Source: Bolinopsis microptera (Eukaryota; Ctenophora; Tentaculata; Lobata; Bolinopsidae). Taken from it: a stretch of 64,000 bases of DNA. The notes under the pieces were generated by a model. The model did not search any database. It saw only the letters and a list, made by a program, of their open reading frames with translations, and was not told where the DNA came from. Numbering within the stretch: the stretch's first letter is position 1; each line of letters opens with the position of its first letter. Location: assembly GCF_026151205.1 (NCBI RefSeq), contig NW_026971778.1:20477-84476 (forward strand), written 5' to 3'. Shown here in pieces: positions 1 through 19,732 of the stretch. A program made the position numbers and the translations under genes.

Positions 1-854
1 GAAATTCGCCAAAAACCATTTTGGGCGTGGTGCTGAGCCCATTTTCGATAGGATCGTGATAGAGTCTTTAGACAGGGTGCAAAAGAACCGCAATTAGCAT
101 ATTAATATATGACTTACGAACAAACATATGCCTTAAAGTGCTTACTTTTTCAGTTATTGGCGAAAAACTGATTTTCGGTTCCAGAAATCATACAAAACTA
201 TGGGTATCTGGTAACTTGGGCTATGAAGGCCCTAAAGGTTTTTGAATGTGTGCAAATTGTGCAGAATGGCCATGTTTATATACAACTTATGAAGCAACAT
301 GTACCCTAAATTACTTACTTTTCGAGTTATTTGGGGGAAAAGATTGTATTATGTCCATTTTCTACCTGTAAAATACAGTCTCACGAGCTCTTCTGCGCGC
401 GGGAGGGACTTTATGACGTCATCGCCAAAATAATACAAACGCTATTTACACGCGTTAGAGAGCAGTTAGAGATTTAGGAATTTCGACTCGTTGCTTAGTT
501 TGCTATTTGTCACAATGTGTCAAAATATGAGGATAACTTTTTTTTCAGTTAACTGGTCCTTTAAATAATCACCATAAATTAACCACACGTAAAGTTACAG
601 GCCAACAAATGATATATCCACCAAACCCCTCTGAAAAGTATATCCACCATTATTAGCCCTGATTTAAATGCGTGTATCTCTGCTCATAGATATAGTAGAC
701 ATTTGATTCTTTTTGTAAAAGTTGAACTATCGCAAATCCTATGCTGAAAAAAAGTTTAATCAAAATATTGAGTTTATCCACCAAATGAGAGCTTCTAGAA
801 GTTGAAATTTTTCCCGTGACAGATTCGTTAACATAGTTTTTGAAAGTGCCCTTT
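1..854. other. Unassigned sequence before the first satellite
   Basis: I see no coding region, RNA gene or bounded repeat here. A GTGGTG/CCCATTTT stretch near 20-50 loosely resembles part of the 185-bp satellite unit that follows, so this may be a diverged edge of that array. That is a weak impression only. Confidence 0.4.
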
Positions 855-3621
855 AAAGTCTGGATTTTAGCTGGATTTCGGTCATTTTGGGATGGGCGTG
901 GCCCCTGGGAGTGGCCCGAGTGGGTTGAGAGGTCGAAACTTGATTTTTATGATGGTTTGGGACAGGCAGAACCCATTTTTAAACTAAAACATGTCCCACC
1001 TACCCCGGAACATAAAAGCACTACAGGGGTAAAGATTTTAAAGTCTGGATTTTAGCTGGATTTCGGTCATTTTGGGATGGGCGTGGCCCCTGGGAGTGGC
1101 CCGAGTGGGTTGAGAGGTCGAAACTTGATTTTTATGATGGTTTGGGACAGGCAGAACCCATTTTTAAACTAAAACATGTCCCACCTACCCCGGAACATAA
1201 AAGCACTACAGGGGTAAAGATTTTAAAGTCTGGATTTTAGCTGGATTTCGGTCATTTTGGGATGGGCGTGGCCCCTGGGAGTGGCCTGAGTGGGTTGAGA
1301 GGTCGAAACTTGATTTTTATGATGGTTTGGGACAGGCAGAACCCATTTTTAAACTAAAACATGTCCCACCTACCCCGGAACATAAAAGCACTACAGGGGT
1401 AAAGATTTTAAAGTCTGGATTTTAGCTGGATTTCGGTCATTTTGGGATGGGCGTGGCCCCTGGGAGTGGCCCGAGTGGGTTGAGAGGTCGAAACTTGATT
1501 TTTATGATGGTTTGGGACAGGCAGAACCCATTTTTAAACTAAAACATGTCCCACCTACCCCGGAACATAAAAGCACTACAGGGGTAAAGATTTTAAAGTC
1601 TGGATTTTAGCTGGATTTCGGTCATTTTGGGATGGGCGTGGCCCCTGGGAGTGGCCCGAGTGGGTTGAGAGGTCGAAACTTGATTTTTATGATGGTTTGG
1701 GACAGGCAGAACCCATTTTTAAACTAAAACATGTCCCACCTACCCCGGAACATAAAAGCACTACAGGGGTAAAGATTTTAAAGTCTGGATTTTAGCTGGA
1801 TTTCGGTCATTTTGGGATGGGCGTGGCCCCTGGGAGTGGCCCGAGTGGGTTGAGAGGTCGAAACTTGATTTTTATGATGGTTTGGGACAGGCAGAACCCA
1901 TTTTTAAACTAAAACATGTCCCACCTACCCCGGAACATAAAAGCACTACAGGGGTAAAGATTTTAAAGTCTGGATTTTAGCTGGATTTCGGTCATTTTGG
2001 GATGGGCGTGGCCCCTGGGAGTGGCCCGAGTGGGTTGAGAGGTCGAAACTTGATTTTTATGATGGTTTGGGACAGGCAGAACCCATTTTTAAACTAAAAC
2101 ATGTCCCACCTACCCCGGAACATAAAAGCACTACAGGGGTAAAGATTTTAAAGTCTGGATTTTAGCTGGATTTCGGTCATTTTGGGATGGGCGTGGCCCC
2201 TGGGAGTGGCCCGAGTGGGTTGAGAGGTCGTAACTTGATTTTTATGATGGTTTGGGACAGGCAGAACCCATTTTTAAACTAAAACATGTCCCACCTACCC
2301 CGGAACATAAAAGCACTACAGGGGTAAAGATTTTAAAGTCTGGATTTTAGCTGGATTTCGGTCATTTTGGGATGGGCGTGGCCCCTGGGAGTGGCCCGAG
2401 TGGGTTGAGAGGTCGAAACTTGATTTTTATGATGGTTTGGGACAGGCAGAACCCATTTTTAAACTAAAACATGTCCCACCTACCCCGGAACATAAAAGCA
2501 CTACAGGGGTAAAGATTTTAAAGTCTGGATTTTAGCTGGATTTCGGTCATTTTGGGATGGGCGTGGCCCCTGGGAGTGGCCCGAGTGGGTTGAGAGGTCG
2601 AAACTTGATTTTTATGGTGGTTTGGGACAGGCAGAACCCATTTTTAAACTAAAACATGTCCCACCTACCCCGGAACATAAAAGCACTACAGGGGTAAAGA
2701 TTTTAAAGTCTGGATTTTAGCTGGATTTCGGTCATTTTGGGATGGGCGTGGCCCCTGGGAGTGGCCCGAGTGGGTTGAGAGGTCGAAACTTGATTTTTAT
2801 GATGGTTTGGGACAGGCAGAACCCATTTTTAAACTAAAACATGTCCCACCTACCCCGGAACGTAAAAGCACTACAGGGGTAAAGATTTTAAAGTCTGGAT
2901 TTTAGCTGGATTTCGGTCATTTTGGGATGGGCGTGGCCCCTGGGAGTGGCCCGAGTGGGTTGAGAGGTCGAAACTTGATTTTTATGATGGTTTGGGACAG
3001 GCAGAACCCATTTTTAAACTAAAACATGTCCCACCTACCCCGGAACATTAAAGCACTACAGGGGTAAAGATTTTAAAGTCTGGATTTTAGCTGGATTTCG
3101 GTCATTTTGGGATGGGCGTGGCCCCTGGGAGTGGCCCGAGTGGGTTGAGAGGTCGAAACTTGATTTTTATGATGGTTTGGGACAGGCAGAACCCATTTTT
3201 AAACTAAAACATGTCCCACCTACCCCGGAACATAAAAGCACTACAGGGGTAAAGATTTTAAAGTCTGGATTTTAGCTGGATTTCGGTCATTTTGGGATGG
3301 GCGTGGCCCCTGGGAGTGGCCCGAGTGGGTTGAGAGGTCGAAACTTGATTTTTATGATGGTTTGGGACAGGCAGAACCCATTTTAAAACTAAAACATGTC
3401 CCACCTACCCCGGAACATAAAAGCACTACAGGGGTAAAGATTTTAAAGTCTGGATTTTAGCTGGATTTCGGTCATTTTGGGATGGGCGTGGCCCCTGGGA
3501 GTGGCCCGAGTGGGTTGAGAGGTCGAAACTTGATTTTTATGATGGTTTGGGACAGGCAGAACCCATTTTTAAACTAAAACATGTCCCACCTACCCCGGAA
3601 CATAAAAGCACTACAGGGGTG
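855..3621 (+). repeat. 185-bp tandem satellite, about 15 units
   Basis: The marker AAAGTCTGGATTTTAGC recurs at 855, 1040, 1225 and on to 3445, always 185 bp apart. That gives 15 head-to-tail units that differ only by isolated substitutions. The array ends where the unit runs into a short repeated AAAAGCACTACA at about 3620. Each unit has a GC-rich block (GGGCGTGGCCCCTGGGAG) in otherwise AT-rich DNA. A 71-codon open frame over the first unit is a by-product of the repeat. The near-identity points to recent amplification or ongoing homogenisation. Confidence 0.97.
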
Positions 3622-3698
3622 AAAAGCACTACAAATCCACTACAAAAATCAAGGAAACGTGCTCTCATCTAATTAGAATCTCAGAAATCGACGTTCTG

Positions 3699-3808
3699 CT
3701 TAATGAACACTCTTGCAGGTACCACCCGTATTCACACTCAGACCTGAGTTTAGTCCTTTCCCGATACGAGATTGGGGACGGGTTCTATAAACAAACAAAC
3801 AAACAAAC
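3699..3808 (+). mobile_element. Short SINE-like retroposon with (AAAC)n tail, copy 1
   Basis: A 110-bp element starts CTTAATGAACACTCTTGCAG and ends in a (AAAC)n tail. It is flanked by a perfect 13-bp direct repeat, AATCGACGTTCTG, at 3686-3698 and 3809-3821. An inverted copy of the same body lies at 48275-48379. A short body, a microsatellite tail and a long target duplication are the marks of a non-autonomous retroposon. I do not see a clear tRNA, 5S or 7SL promoter in it, so the class is an inference. Confidence 0.75.
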
Positions 3809-3821
3809 AATCGACGTTCTG

Positions 3822-5192
3822 AACAGCCGTGATCGATTAAGGCGCGCGTATTTTGAATGCGTTTCATAGTTTGTATTCCAAGTTATTATTTGATTCGGCA
3901 GTCGCGCCGGCCGACTAAGACAATAATTCCTCACCGTCCGTGTGAGTCGATATGATACACAGTCGTAGGTAGAGTTGGAGTTAAAAGGTTGGTTTTTTTG
4001 TAGGACTAGTGGCTACATGGGGTTGTTTACGAACCAATGGAAAATCAAAGTCTAAGAAGAGTTGAACACACTTAAATCGTATAAAAATAAAGCAGATTAG
4101 TTCGTCAATATGTTCATCTCAGATTCTGGAAGATTTTAAAACCATCTTTTGAGATCTGTTAAAGTGTTAGGTTCATAGAAGCGGATAAAACTGCGTGAAA
4201 AACTTTTAAAGATAAACCAGTTTGCTGTACATGTTACTGAACTGCTCAGAGAAAAATGATCACCATTTACAAAAATCAATTGAACGAAAAACAGATAGAC
4301 TTGAGTATAAATCTTAAACGTTAATCGTCACGAAACAAGATTCGTTCAATAAAGAATCAGCGCTAAATTAATGTTAACGGAGCTCAACGCCACAACTTCA
4401 TCAACAAAACTCAAATCGACTAGCGTAATATTCCAAACGTTAAGTACACAGGGTAACATTCAAAAATCAATATCCATGCGGTTAAGAGTCATCATCGCAG
4501 AATTTAATTAATAGCAAAATAAAGCTCATATACTTTGTGTCATACACTAGGTAGGTACACAATAAATCTCTGTGAATATCTAAATGAGTTCCTTAGTTCA
4601 CGCTACGTCGATTTGATAATATATATGAGAAAATAAGTCGACTAAATAAACACACAATGCATTAAACAGTGATATCCCCATCTATTGTTAAAACACGTGA
4701 CCGACATCGTGAGTGTTGGAAATTAAAACAATCAAATCGTGTTGGTCTACACCACACCATAATAATACAATCACGCGTCTTAGCAATAGTTGGGAACAAC
4801 ACGACAATCGCTCCAATTTCATCAGTCGGTTGGTTGGTTGGTAGGTATGGCACACTATTATTATAGATCTGAAATAGGGGGTAAGTGAGACATTTTGTAA
4901 TTGATTTAATGACCTATTATCTAGGGAAAGTTATAATTAAAGGTGTTTTGATCAGCATAAAATCAATCGAGCATGAGATTTCAATATTTTAGTACTAGCG
5001 AGAGACACTCTGCGTTGTTATTTGAACGGAATCCAACAATTACTTTTCGAGACCGTCATTAAATGGAAGGTCAGCTTAATATACTGCGCCATGATTTTAT
5101 TATATTGTAAGTTATTGTCATTCGTTATTTTATGATCAGTTCGAGGGCCAACACCAAATCAAATCCCAACCAAAATTATCCTATTTTGAGTA
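3822..5192. other. AT-rich stretch downstream of CRK, no gene seen
   Basis: Short opposing ORFs near 4662-4866 show no recognisable domain and overlap each other. I see no repeat boundaries. This is probably intergenic, lying between the satellite and the 3' end of CRK. Confidence 0.4.
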
Positions 5193-5198
5193 TTTATT
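5193..5198 (-). terminator. Candidate polyadenylation signal for CRK
   Basis: TTTATT on the plus strand reads AATAAA on the minus strand, about 100 bp beyond the CRK stop codon at 5300. The position fits a short 3' UTR. Without transcript data this is only a motif match. Confidence 0.45.
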
Positions 5199-5299
5199 CA
5201 AACGAATTTGCAAGTTCTGCAGTAAATTATTATCAAAGGGACGAAGGTGGCTGACTATAAAGAAAAAGTTTTATAAAAATGTAAAATACTGACCTAATC

Positions 5300-13871
<8,572 letters not shown>

Positions 13872-13971
13872 GGTACTCATACAATATTATTAGTCTCAGT
13901 ATTAATGAGACTATGTATTATATAATAATGCCACAAAATCTTTTGTTGAGTAAAGTTTAAAATAGCATATA

Positions 13972-13977
13972 TTTATT
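13972..13977 (-). terminator. Candidate polyadenylation signal for EXOC5
   Basis: TTTATT reads AATAAA on the minus strand. It lies about 165 bp past the EXOC5 stop codon at 14141 and about 100 bp before the CRK start codon at 13871. If it is used, the two transcripts nearly abut. Confidence 0.45.
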
Positions 13978-14140
13978 AATGAGATAAGTGGAGTTTGCAC
14001 ATCACTCACCTGTATCGTATGTTTTACAAATACATAATCACCGACTCAACAGCACTGTTCATTCAACTCAAATACAGCACGTGCGTGACTAAAACACAGC
14101 ACGTGCGTGACTAAGAACTAGCACATGCGCTCGTGACCGG

Positions 14141-17100
14141 TCATTGCTTCACCTGAGCACTATAACTCGGTAGCTTACTCTGAATGTTACTCTTCCTGTA
14201 ATCCGCGCGTAACTTTACAAACTGCACGAGGAAGCCGTGCTCAATGCGCGCCAAACTTCCCTCGTCCCAGATATCACGCAGCTTGTGGGGCTCTACAATC
14301 AGCAGCTGGGTAAGCTTGCTCAGACCTTCAAATAGCTCCTCTACAAACGGCTCCTGTAAATAACCTTGTTAAAACCCTTCGTCTGTTGATTTGATTAATT
14401 AGACTGTATTAATCGATAGACTAATAACAATAACGTCCGAGGAATTCCACAGTTGGAGGGAGATTGGGTTATTTTATCGAATCATTCAATTTAACCATTT
14501 TATATCCCATTCATTTCAACCAGTGACGTAATCAGTAATGTTGCCTGTTGCCTAAAATTGGACAAATTATATGATTTTAGAGAACACGCCATCAAAATCT
14601 CTAAAAAAGTGTGTTTCTAGAGCAAAACGCGCAGTTTTGCTAGTACCGTAGTGAAGTTTTTCCAAATTGTCCCTCATTCAAACGACGATTTGGCACTTCC
14701 CTAAGATGGCGCCCTCGGCCCCCTCTTCCCCCCCCCCTCGGCGGGGCCCTTCGTTACGCCACTGATTTCAACTACAGTGAAGCCTGTCTCTACCGGGCCT
14801 CTCGAGGGAAATGATAAATGCACGGTATAGAAAAGGCATGGTATAGCAAGGTTATCCAGTATAGCAAGGTTATCCAGTATTATACCCTCTCAAATAACCT
14901 GTCAGTGCACGCATCGTGATATGCTACAGCTCGATATAATGTACTCAATTGACCACCAAGTGCCTCAACATGCTACACAGGTTACGGACAGCTGAGTGGA
15001 GATAACTCACCTTGAAGTGGTGAACAGTCTGCTTGTAGCGGTGTAGATCCTGTATGAGCTGCAGGGCTCCCACTATACTGTACTGGTACTGTAGCAGGTG
15101 ATCAAGCAGAGCTCCGTGGAACCTGTAGAGTGTAGTTGTTATAAACTAAATTATATTATAGAACTTGTACATTACAGTTGATACACACCAAATTGTACAA
15201 GAATCATACATGTTAAACATAACCATACGGCATACATATTACATTTGTCATAATATAATATACACATGTAATCAAACACATATTATAGTATGTGACGCGA
15301 TAAACATATTCAATTTTACATACATATGATACTATGCCGAGTGTATATAATAGTAATACACACAGCACAGAGTAAACAAATATTCTTTTATTCACACTAT
15401 TTGCAGAGTGCACGTTATTTGAAGTCCAATACTGCATGGAGAATAATAATACAACATTATACAGGGTGGTCCAAAAGTCCGGCTAAGATTTACTTTTTAA
15501 TAATTCTAAAATGGTGAAAGATATTTCACTTCCCTAAAAAACCTAGAAATTATTGATGTTGAATTCCGAGTTTTGAAGGTCGCCATGACCACCAAACCAA
15601 ACACAATGCAATAATTTCGAACCTTCTAAAAAACACCTTCCAGAACGTGTGGTAACGAGTTCCCATCCTCGCCACTAAACACATACTAATTGCAATTAGA
15701 ACTGCCACTTTTACCTCACCACCTGGTTACTCCTGACCCAATAAATAGTGACCTCGTTTATCTTCACGAAACATTGGTATTTTATATTATGATGGTACTC
15801 GTTCAAATCAGTTAAAATGTACCGGAAAATCAGTTATTAGTGGGCACTCTTTTATCTGGTCACGTCAGCCCACAAAGTACAAACACGAACACAAAGACTA
15901 GACACTAAGCGTGTTCGTGGTTGACAATGTAAATCAGTCTGGAGGTAACACAACAACACATACTAATTAGGTGTACTACACGAGACAAGGTACAGTCAAG
16001 AGACAATTAGCCACCAACTAACACTACAACAAGTATTACAACACTGCAAATATTTGCGTGTTTCACTGTCGTCTAACCATGTACCAACTATTATTAACCA
16101 AGTTGAGTGATTGAGCGATTGTTTGTTAGCCGCATAGAATATATGCTCAAATGTTTTAAGAGCAGATTGTATTGTATTGTACATAATTATAGAATCTCTA
16201 ATTATAGATGCGTGGAGTACGTGCACGTGGTTCCTGACTTCCTGCACCTTTTCCACCTCAACATGGAGAAAAAACCTTCCTTCGTAACATTCATTCCTCT
16301 AAATTGAAAAACGACAGTTAAGCTGCCAAAATAAATATATAACATTCAACATACATTTGGACACGAGTCTTGAAACACCCTGTAACTATTAACTGCCACT
16401 AAAGTTACAACGTACCTGACACCTAGTTCCATCATGACATGCTGCAGGTTATCTCCGTCTACTGGTCCCTTGAAGGTGTCAATAACAGAAGAGGTGAGGA
16501 AGTTACACACTTCGTTACACGCCCGAGTGGAGCTCTGAGCTACACACAGAGAGTTGAAATCTTCCTGTGGGTGGAGTGAGAGTCAGCTGTGGTTAGAGAG
16601 TCAGTGAACTGGAGAGAAGCTGACTTTTTAAAACTTCTGCCTTTTTCCTTTCATGCATGTTCATTATTCAAGGCACAACTATGGGAACTATTATTATATG
16701 TGAAGCGTAAAGACTAAAGTGAAATTCATGAGAATTGTGTACCTTTTCCTGTTTAGACTTGAAGATAACTTTGATCCAGTTAATGATGATGTTAATCGAG
16801 TGGTTGATCTCGTTGGACACTTTCTCTTCTATTCTCTTCATCTCTGTTTGACGGATCTTTCTTACTTCGGTTTGAACCTGGACATCATCATGTTATACAC
16901 ACATTAATAGTGAACAAAACAGGTAAAATTATTGTATGATGTTGATGGCTTGAGGGATTCAAAAGGTGAAAATATTTCCCAACAAAAACTTACCTTGGGG
17001 TTTTGAATGTTGGGCAGGATGGTATCATTGAAGAATTTATCAAGGCTGTGGTATGTGATATTTGCATTTCCCACAATCGTTAGGAATGGACTGATGATTG

Positions 17101-18965
17101 GCTCATTCCGAGAATCAAGAGATGGCCTGCAAATTGTTGATGTGAGATTAAACTTACACCTGTTGTAATAGTGCCTTGAAATGAACTGCAGCATTTAAAA
17201 TTTTACAGTATTCAAAAAGTTGAAGTTCATTAATTCTGAATTTGTGTGTTGAATGAAAACCAACCTATTTGCTGTGTAGAAATCTATGGCATATTCTAAA
17301 TGATTTGCAACAAAGTGTGTTAACAATGAAGTTGCAATTTCCTTAAGAACATCTGAGCACGCTGTTTGGTCACTCAATAGCAGACATCTTTCAACTGCCT
17401 GTAAGAATAAATTGTATAATTATTGTATAATGTATTCTTCTACATTATACATGAGCATGGAACAACTATACAAACTATACAAACTATGTAAAGAAGATAT
17501 ATGATACATTGACGTTTATTATTTAAAATATGTACACATCACGTTTATAAATATGACAATTGGTTGACATATAATTTACCCGTTCATGAATTTTCAGAAG
17601 AGAGGTTGTTACATTGACGCTGAGAAGTTGGTCAGATGGCATTTCACTTGGCTCGTTGCTGAGCAGGTTGTTGCTACTTCCAATATTGTCTCGCAATTGA
17701 TTAAACCGACTTTTAGCATTCTTGAGATGAACTTGAAGGGCATCAGAATGCAAATTCTTCTCATGCTTGATTGAATTATAGAACTGATTTAGGATTTCCT
17801 CTGATGCTTTGAGTAGATATTCTTTTTCAGTGTCACTGTATTTAGAAAGATATGAACAAAATATTGACTTCTTTATGTCATTAGCAAATGAAATGTCGTT
17901 ATCATATTTTGAAAGATTTGATGAGAGCTCCATTGTCTGTGAATATAACTCTGCTAACGAGTCTAAAGACTGCTCAAGATCTTGAGATGATTGTTTTTCA
18001 GGTTCATCAAATGTATCCAGTTTAAGTGTAAGTCTCACTTTCTTCCAAATCTTGTCTTTGAATATTTTTTTGATAAACTTTGGCATGATAGTGTCATGAT
18101 CTGAAAAAACTTTTGAAACTATCCCTGAAGTTTCATTGATACAATCTTTTATAGCTGAAAAAATGTTCTCACCGTAGAAAGGTGCCTTCAGCCTTGCATC
18201 AATAAAGTAATCAACAACCTCTTTATAAGCTTGAAAACATGGTTGATTCAAAGTAGCAGCACATCTCTTCATATTCTCTAAATGTTCTTCATCAGTGTAA
18301 TGATGTAAAGACATTTTGAAATCTTGAACTAACTGTTTTTCAATCTCATCAGTAATCCGTGTCACCACACCTTGTAACCTAGAAAAGTCTTTGCCACCTT
18401 TATCTGGTAAGTCTTGGGTCACGAGAGTAATCTTGTGAAGTACTCTTGCTGACTCATGTATATTAGTAACATCTGTGAAAATAGAGCTTGATATACTACC
18501 AGTCTTTTGTGCTTCGTTAATATAATCAATCAATTCTTTTGCTTCTAGAGCACGTCTTCTTTTACCATCCATCTGCTTCAATTGATCACCCAAATGGACA
18601 ACTTTTGTGGATACAAAATTGATAACTTTATCCAAGTCCTGATATTGAGAGTCAACAACATTGAAAAACTGATCATGTTCCTTGGTCTTCCTCTTGAAAG
18701 ATTCCTGCTTCTTAAGATTGATTTCTTCAACTCGCTGAACTTGTTTAGTTTTGTTTTCAAACTGAGTTTCAAGTTCTGTTAGCCTCATCTTCAATTGATC
18801 CCGTAGTGGCTTTGGATCAAACTCTGAGCCATTTTGACCAAGTATGACATTGTCTGTATTAGGTCTGGCAAGTTTTTCAATATAATGTTCTGGATTGAAG
18901 GGTTCCTCTTGAAATTGAGCACTCAATGTGTCTCTTGCACTATAGGAATCGAATGGATTGGCCAT
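14141..18965 (-). CDS. EXOC5: Exocyst complex component 5 (Sec10), seven coding exons
   Basis: EXOC5/Sec10 is one of eight exocyst subunits that tether secretory vesicles to the plasma membrane. Minus-strand exons in order: 17580-18965, 17265-17398, 16994-17126, 16743-16877, 16416-16564, 15011-15122 and 14141-14353 (TGA at 14141-14143). All junctions are GT-AG with matching phases. The total is 2262 nt, or 753 residues; human EXOC5 is 708. The N-terminus has the EEPFNPEHYIEKL signature, then a predicted coiled coil at about residues 58-150 with STKVVHLGDQL, as in the CorEx region of exocyst subunits. Downstream exons carry HLEYAIDFY, MMELGVRFH and, near the C-terminus, VQFVKLRADYR, all colinear with animal Sec10. 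The start is the first Met of a continuous exon. An acceptor (TTATTCAG) about 12 nt upstream implies a 5' UTR intron. Introns carry a hAT-like MITE and a mariner-like element. Confidence 0.95.
14521..14764. mobile_element. 244-bp hAT-like MITE in an EXOC5 intron
   Basis: The ends are CAGTGACGTAA and, inverted, CAGTGGCGTAACG. They are flanked by a perfect 8-bp duplication, ATTTCAAC, at 14513-14520 and 14765-14772. A terminus starting CAGTG plus an 8-bp duplication is typical of hAT elements. No transposase is encoded. A degraded relative lies at 19379-19565, sharing the internal GTGTTTCTAGAGCAAAACGC segment. Confidence 0.85.
15462..16382. mobile_element. Tc1/mariner-like non-autonomous element in an EXOC5 intron
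   Basis: The left end CAGGGTGGTCCAAAAGT and the inverted right end CAGGGTGTTTCAAGACT share a perfect 7-bp start and then partial identity. Both are bordered by TA (15460-15461 and 16383-16384). The ends resemble mariner termini. Short ORFs inside show no recognisable transposase motif, so it is probably a non-autonomous or decayed copy of about 921 bp. Confidence 0.55.
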
Positions 18966-18981
18966 TAAATTTCCAGACCTG

Positions 18982-19378
18982 AATAATAGAGTTGATTAAA
19001 ATCAATATCATTATTACATTCTTAAAATTAGTAACCTCTGCCTGTCAAGGAAATGGTTTAAGGCAAATATTTGTCAGCTCATAGTGAGATGGTAAAGAAT
19101 TACAACTATAAATAACGACACCTCGACTAAAAATAACAACACATTAATAATTAACTAAGTTGCATTTCATAAAGTAAAGTAAAGTAAAGTAAAATTTACG
19201 ACATAACATCATCACTAATGTCTACAAAGTATCATCATGCATCAGTGAATGGAGCACAACACCAAGTATTTGTTATGGATGTGTTCTTAATATTAATCTC
19301 GGATTTCTAAGATATCAAACATTATTTTTAAGTCTTCGTGAAAGGATGGATACCACATTAAGGGCAAATGCCTTTGGA
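18982..19378. other. AT-rich sequence upstream of EXOC5 coding start
   Basis: No coding sequence is recognised. The non-coding first exon and promoter of EXOC5 probably lie here or in the repeats beyond, because a splice acceptor precedes the start codon. A short AAAGT pentamer run lies near 19171-19194. Confidence 0.35.
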
Positions 19379-19565
19379 ACCAATGGCGTAACGTTGCATG
19401 TTGGCGCCCCAAGAGAATACGCCGGCAAAATCTATTTGCACAATAATGTGTTTCTAGAGCAAAACGCACAATTTTGCTAGAACTGCAGTTAAGTTGTTCA
19501 AAATTGTCCCACATTCAAACGACGATTTGAAGCCGCGCCCTCCTAAGATGCCCCCCCCCCCCCCC
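19379..19565. mobile_element. Degraded relative of the hAT-like MITE
   Basis: It starts CAATGGCGTAACG, close to the CAGTGGCGTAACG terminus of the element at 14521-14764. It shares the internal GTGTTTCTAGAGCAAAACGC and CATTCAAACGACGATTTG segments. It breaks down in a run of C, and no duplication or second terminus is visible. Confidence 0.65.
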
Positions 19566-19732
19566 ACGCATATAGAAAAGGGAGATAAATCAAGTGCGAT
19601 GGTACTGAAAGTGCGATCTAAGATCAGTTTTGCCCGCCTTTTGGTTCAGTTCGACATGTTCAGTTTAAATTTAAATTTTGTTTTACTCAAATTTTGTTTT
19701 ACTTAGTGATATGTAAATTTTTGTTTTAAATA

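Noticed and set aside
840-1055. 71-codon ORF at the start of the satellite
   Set aside because: It lies wholly within the 185-bp satellite unit; a 185-bp period is not a multiple of three, so no frame persists from unit to unit.
4662-4866. Overlapping opposing ORFs of 63 and 65 codons
   Set aside because: They are mirror frames of the same DNA without domain, signal or context.
14776-14885. Possible pogo-like terminus (TACAGTGAAGCCTGTC) with a 20-bp tandem repeat
   Set aside because: No matching second end or TA-bounded unit could be found.
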